The position numbers and the translations under genes were made by a program. 7,558 nt of DNA from Chryseobacterium gleum. Its GTDB lineage: Bacteria > Bacteroidota > Bacteroidia > Flavobacteriales_D > Sanyastnellaceae. The notes below the pieces were generated by a model. It made no database searches. It was given only the letters and a program-made list of their open reading frames with translations, and was not told the DNA's origin. Below are positions 6,915 to 7,558 of the stretch, in pieces. Numbering within the stretch: position 1 is the first letter of the stretch; each line of letters opens with the position of its first letter. Where the stretch lies: the NCBI GenBank assembly GCA_945883885.1, contig CAMCYM010000080.1, positions 1 to 7,558 of the forward strand, written 5' to 3'.

Positions 6915-6922
6915 GGGGGATG

Positions 6923-7010
6923 GAGGTTGAGGTTGAGGTTGAGGTTGAGGTTGAGGTTGAGGTTGAGGTTGAGGTTGAGATTGAGATTGAGGTTGAGGTT
7001 GAGGTTGAGG
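6923..7010 (+). repeat. Tandem hexanucleotide array, 14 units of GAGGTT/GAGATT, after menF
   Basis: Units in order: nine GAGGTT (6923-6976), two GAGATT (6977-6988), three GAGGTT (6989-7006), then a truncated GAGG. The array starts 8 nt after the menF TAG, G-rich strand in the sense of menF. The GG every six bases could allow a two-tier G-quadruplex in the transcript, which is inference. One frame reads as a Glu-Val repeat, considered a by-product. Confidence 0.95.
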
Positions 7011-7044
7011 CGCGGCTTTGCCGCGAAGGGATGAGGTTGAGGTG
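7011..7044. repeat. Hairpin CGCGGC-TTT-GCCGCG with trailing GAGGTT copies
   Basis: A perfect 6-bp GC-only stem (7011-7016 with 7020-7025) and TTT loop abuts the array, and one GAGGTT plus one GAGGTG (7033-7044) follow it. No U-tract follows on either strand, so it is not a canonical intrinsic terminator, though it lies between convergent genes. It may be part of a composite repeat element with the array. Confidence 0.6.
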
Positions 7045-7055
7045 ACTCAGTTAAA

Positions 7056-7382
7056 CTAGGAGGTCCAGCGGCGGAGGTGAAGGAGGAGTTCGGGAATTTC
7101 AGTCTCGACAATCGCTCGTACTACCGAAAAATCTACGCCGAAGTACTCGTGAATCAACCTATTCCGGAATCCACGAATCTCGTTCTAAGCAACTTCAGGA
7201 TGTTCGGATTTCCAGGCGTCGCTCAATCTGTTTGAAGCCTCTCCTATGATTCCCAAGTTGCGCGCAACTGCATCTCTCACAATGGGTTCGTCGAAGCTAT
7301 TCGAGGGTTTTGTGTAGCTCAGGATGCGTTCACACGCCTCCAACATATCTGCCACGAGAAGTGCGTCCTCCCGCTTAGACAT
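7056..7382 (-). pseudogene. hepT: HepT-like HEPN toxin (DUF86) broken by an in-frame amber codon
   Basis: From the ATG at 7382 the frame encodes 65 residues of a HEPN/DUF86 protein (MSKREDALLVADMLEACERI..., then RDAVARNLGIIGEASNRLS, ending HPEVA) and then meets TAG at 7187-7185. The same frame continues for 42 codons to a second TAG (7058-7056): NEIRGFRNRLIHEYFGVD holds the R-x4-H-x-Y motif of HEPN ribonuclease toxins, including the Tyr that MntA-type partners AMPylate. The full frame of 108 codons matches normal HepT length. Family members usually have Trp at the stop position (HPE-x-PW pattern), so TGG to TAG is the simplest explanation. The 65-residue product lacks the catalytic motif and should be inactive unless the amber codon is read through. 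The start overlaps the mntA stop by 8 nt. G+C is near 50%, well below its neighbours. Confidence 0.9.
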
Positions 7383-7558
7383 CGATTAAGTCTGGCTCAA
7401 TGGCAGCGAAATACTGCGGTTTTACCCCTCCTCTGGAAACCAGGTCCACGCACATTCCCAAGAGGTCCTCAAGTTCATATGCCAAACGGATGAACTCCAT
7501 GCCTACCGGTGCGTTGAACTCAACAAGTAAATCGCAATCGCTGTGTTCCGATTGCTCG
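7375..7558 (-). CDS. mntA: MntA-like nucleotidyltransferase antitoxin, 5' partial at window edge
   Basis: The last 60 codons of a minimal nucleotidyltransferase reading from the right edge to TAA at 7377-7375. EQSEHSDCDLLVEF fits the end of the GS-x10-D-x-D active-site motif (the GS would lie just outside the window), followed by RLAYELEDLLG, VDLVSRGGVKPQYF and IEPDLIDV, the usual C-terminal pattern of these short (about 95-100 residue) proteins. In studied HEPN/MNT pairs this enzyme neutralises HepT by adding AMP to its conserved Tyr. It overlaps hepT by 8 nt. No defect is visible in the part shown. The name follows the family rather than a known orthologue. Confidence 0.85.
   Translation of the reverse strand, partial: EQSEHSDCDLLVEFNAPVGMEFIRLAYELEDLLGMCVDLVSRGGVKPQYFAAIEPDLIDV

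Noticed and set aside
6293..7045. Open frame on the + strand ending in a Glu-Val dipeptide repeat, and an antisense Asn-Leu repeat
   Set aside because: The body is an out-of-frame shadow of menF, and the dipeptide run follows from a hexamer array having a period divisible by three.
7185..7382. The 65-residue HEPN fragment as a genuine short gene
   Set aside because: The same frame continues past the amber stop with the conserved catalytic motif and normal family length, so a broken gene explains it better.

Overview
The window looks like chromosome from a high-GC member of the Bacteroidota, probably Flavobacteriales-like. Three things point there: a C-terminal type IX secretion (T9SS) sorting domain on the first protein, perfect matches to the Bacteroidota -7 promoter element TAnnTTTG, and a menaquinone-type gene pair. 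This is inferred from gene content only; no rRNA or other phylogenetic marker is present.

Left part (1-4472, + strand): four genes packed end to end with overlapping stop and start codons. They are the 3' part of a secreted trypsin-fold (lysyl-endopeptidase-like) protease with a T9SS tail, a membrane-anchored family 2 glycosyltransferase, an ECF-type sigma-70 factor, and rsmG (16S rRNA m7G methyltransferase) with a TTG start. The overlaps of 1, 10 and 4 nt suggest one translationally coupled unit. It probably ends at a bidirectional hairpin terminator at 4504-4538.

Middle part (4473-6914): a gene-poor spacer of about 310 bp ends in a hexanucleotide array. An orphan OmpR/PhoB-type response regulator (- strand) follows, divergent from a PaaI/YdiI-type hotdog thioesterase and an isochorismate synthase (+ strand), which overlap by 8 nt. 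The last two fit menaquinone synthesis: isochorismate formation and DHNA-CoA hydrolysis. The divergent promoter region is a compact dyad in which a TAnnTTTG box on each strand shares a TTTGGCCAAA core, so the two promoters would exclude one another.

Right part (6915-7558): a second hexanucleotide array follows menF directly, then a small hairpin, then a lower-GC toxin-antitoxin pair on the - strand (MntA-like nucleotidyltransferase, cut by the window edge, and HepT-like HEPN toxin). The hepT frame is interrupted by an in-frame TAG exactly where the family usually has Trp. The catalytic R-x4-H-x-Y motif lies intact just beyond this stop, so toxin inactivation by one TGG-to-TAG change is the best-supported unusual observation here.

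Both hexamer arrays share the unit GAGNTT, read in the sense of the gene they follow. They start 3-8 nt after a stop codon and bracket the regulator-thioesterase-menF block in inverted orientation. No CRISPR array, tRNA, rRNA, transposase or complete new defence system was recognised.
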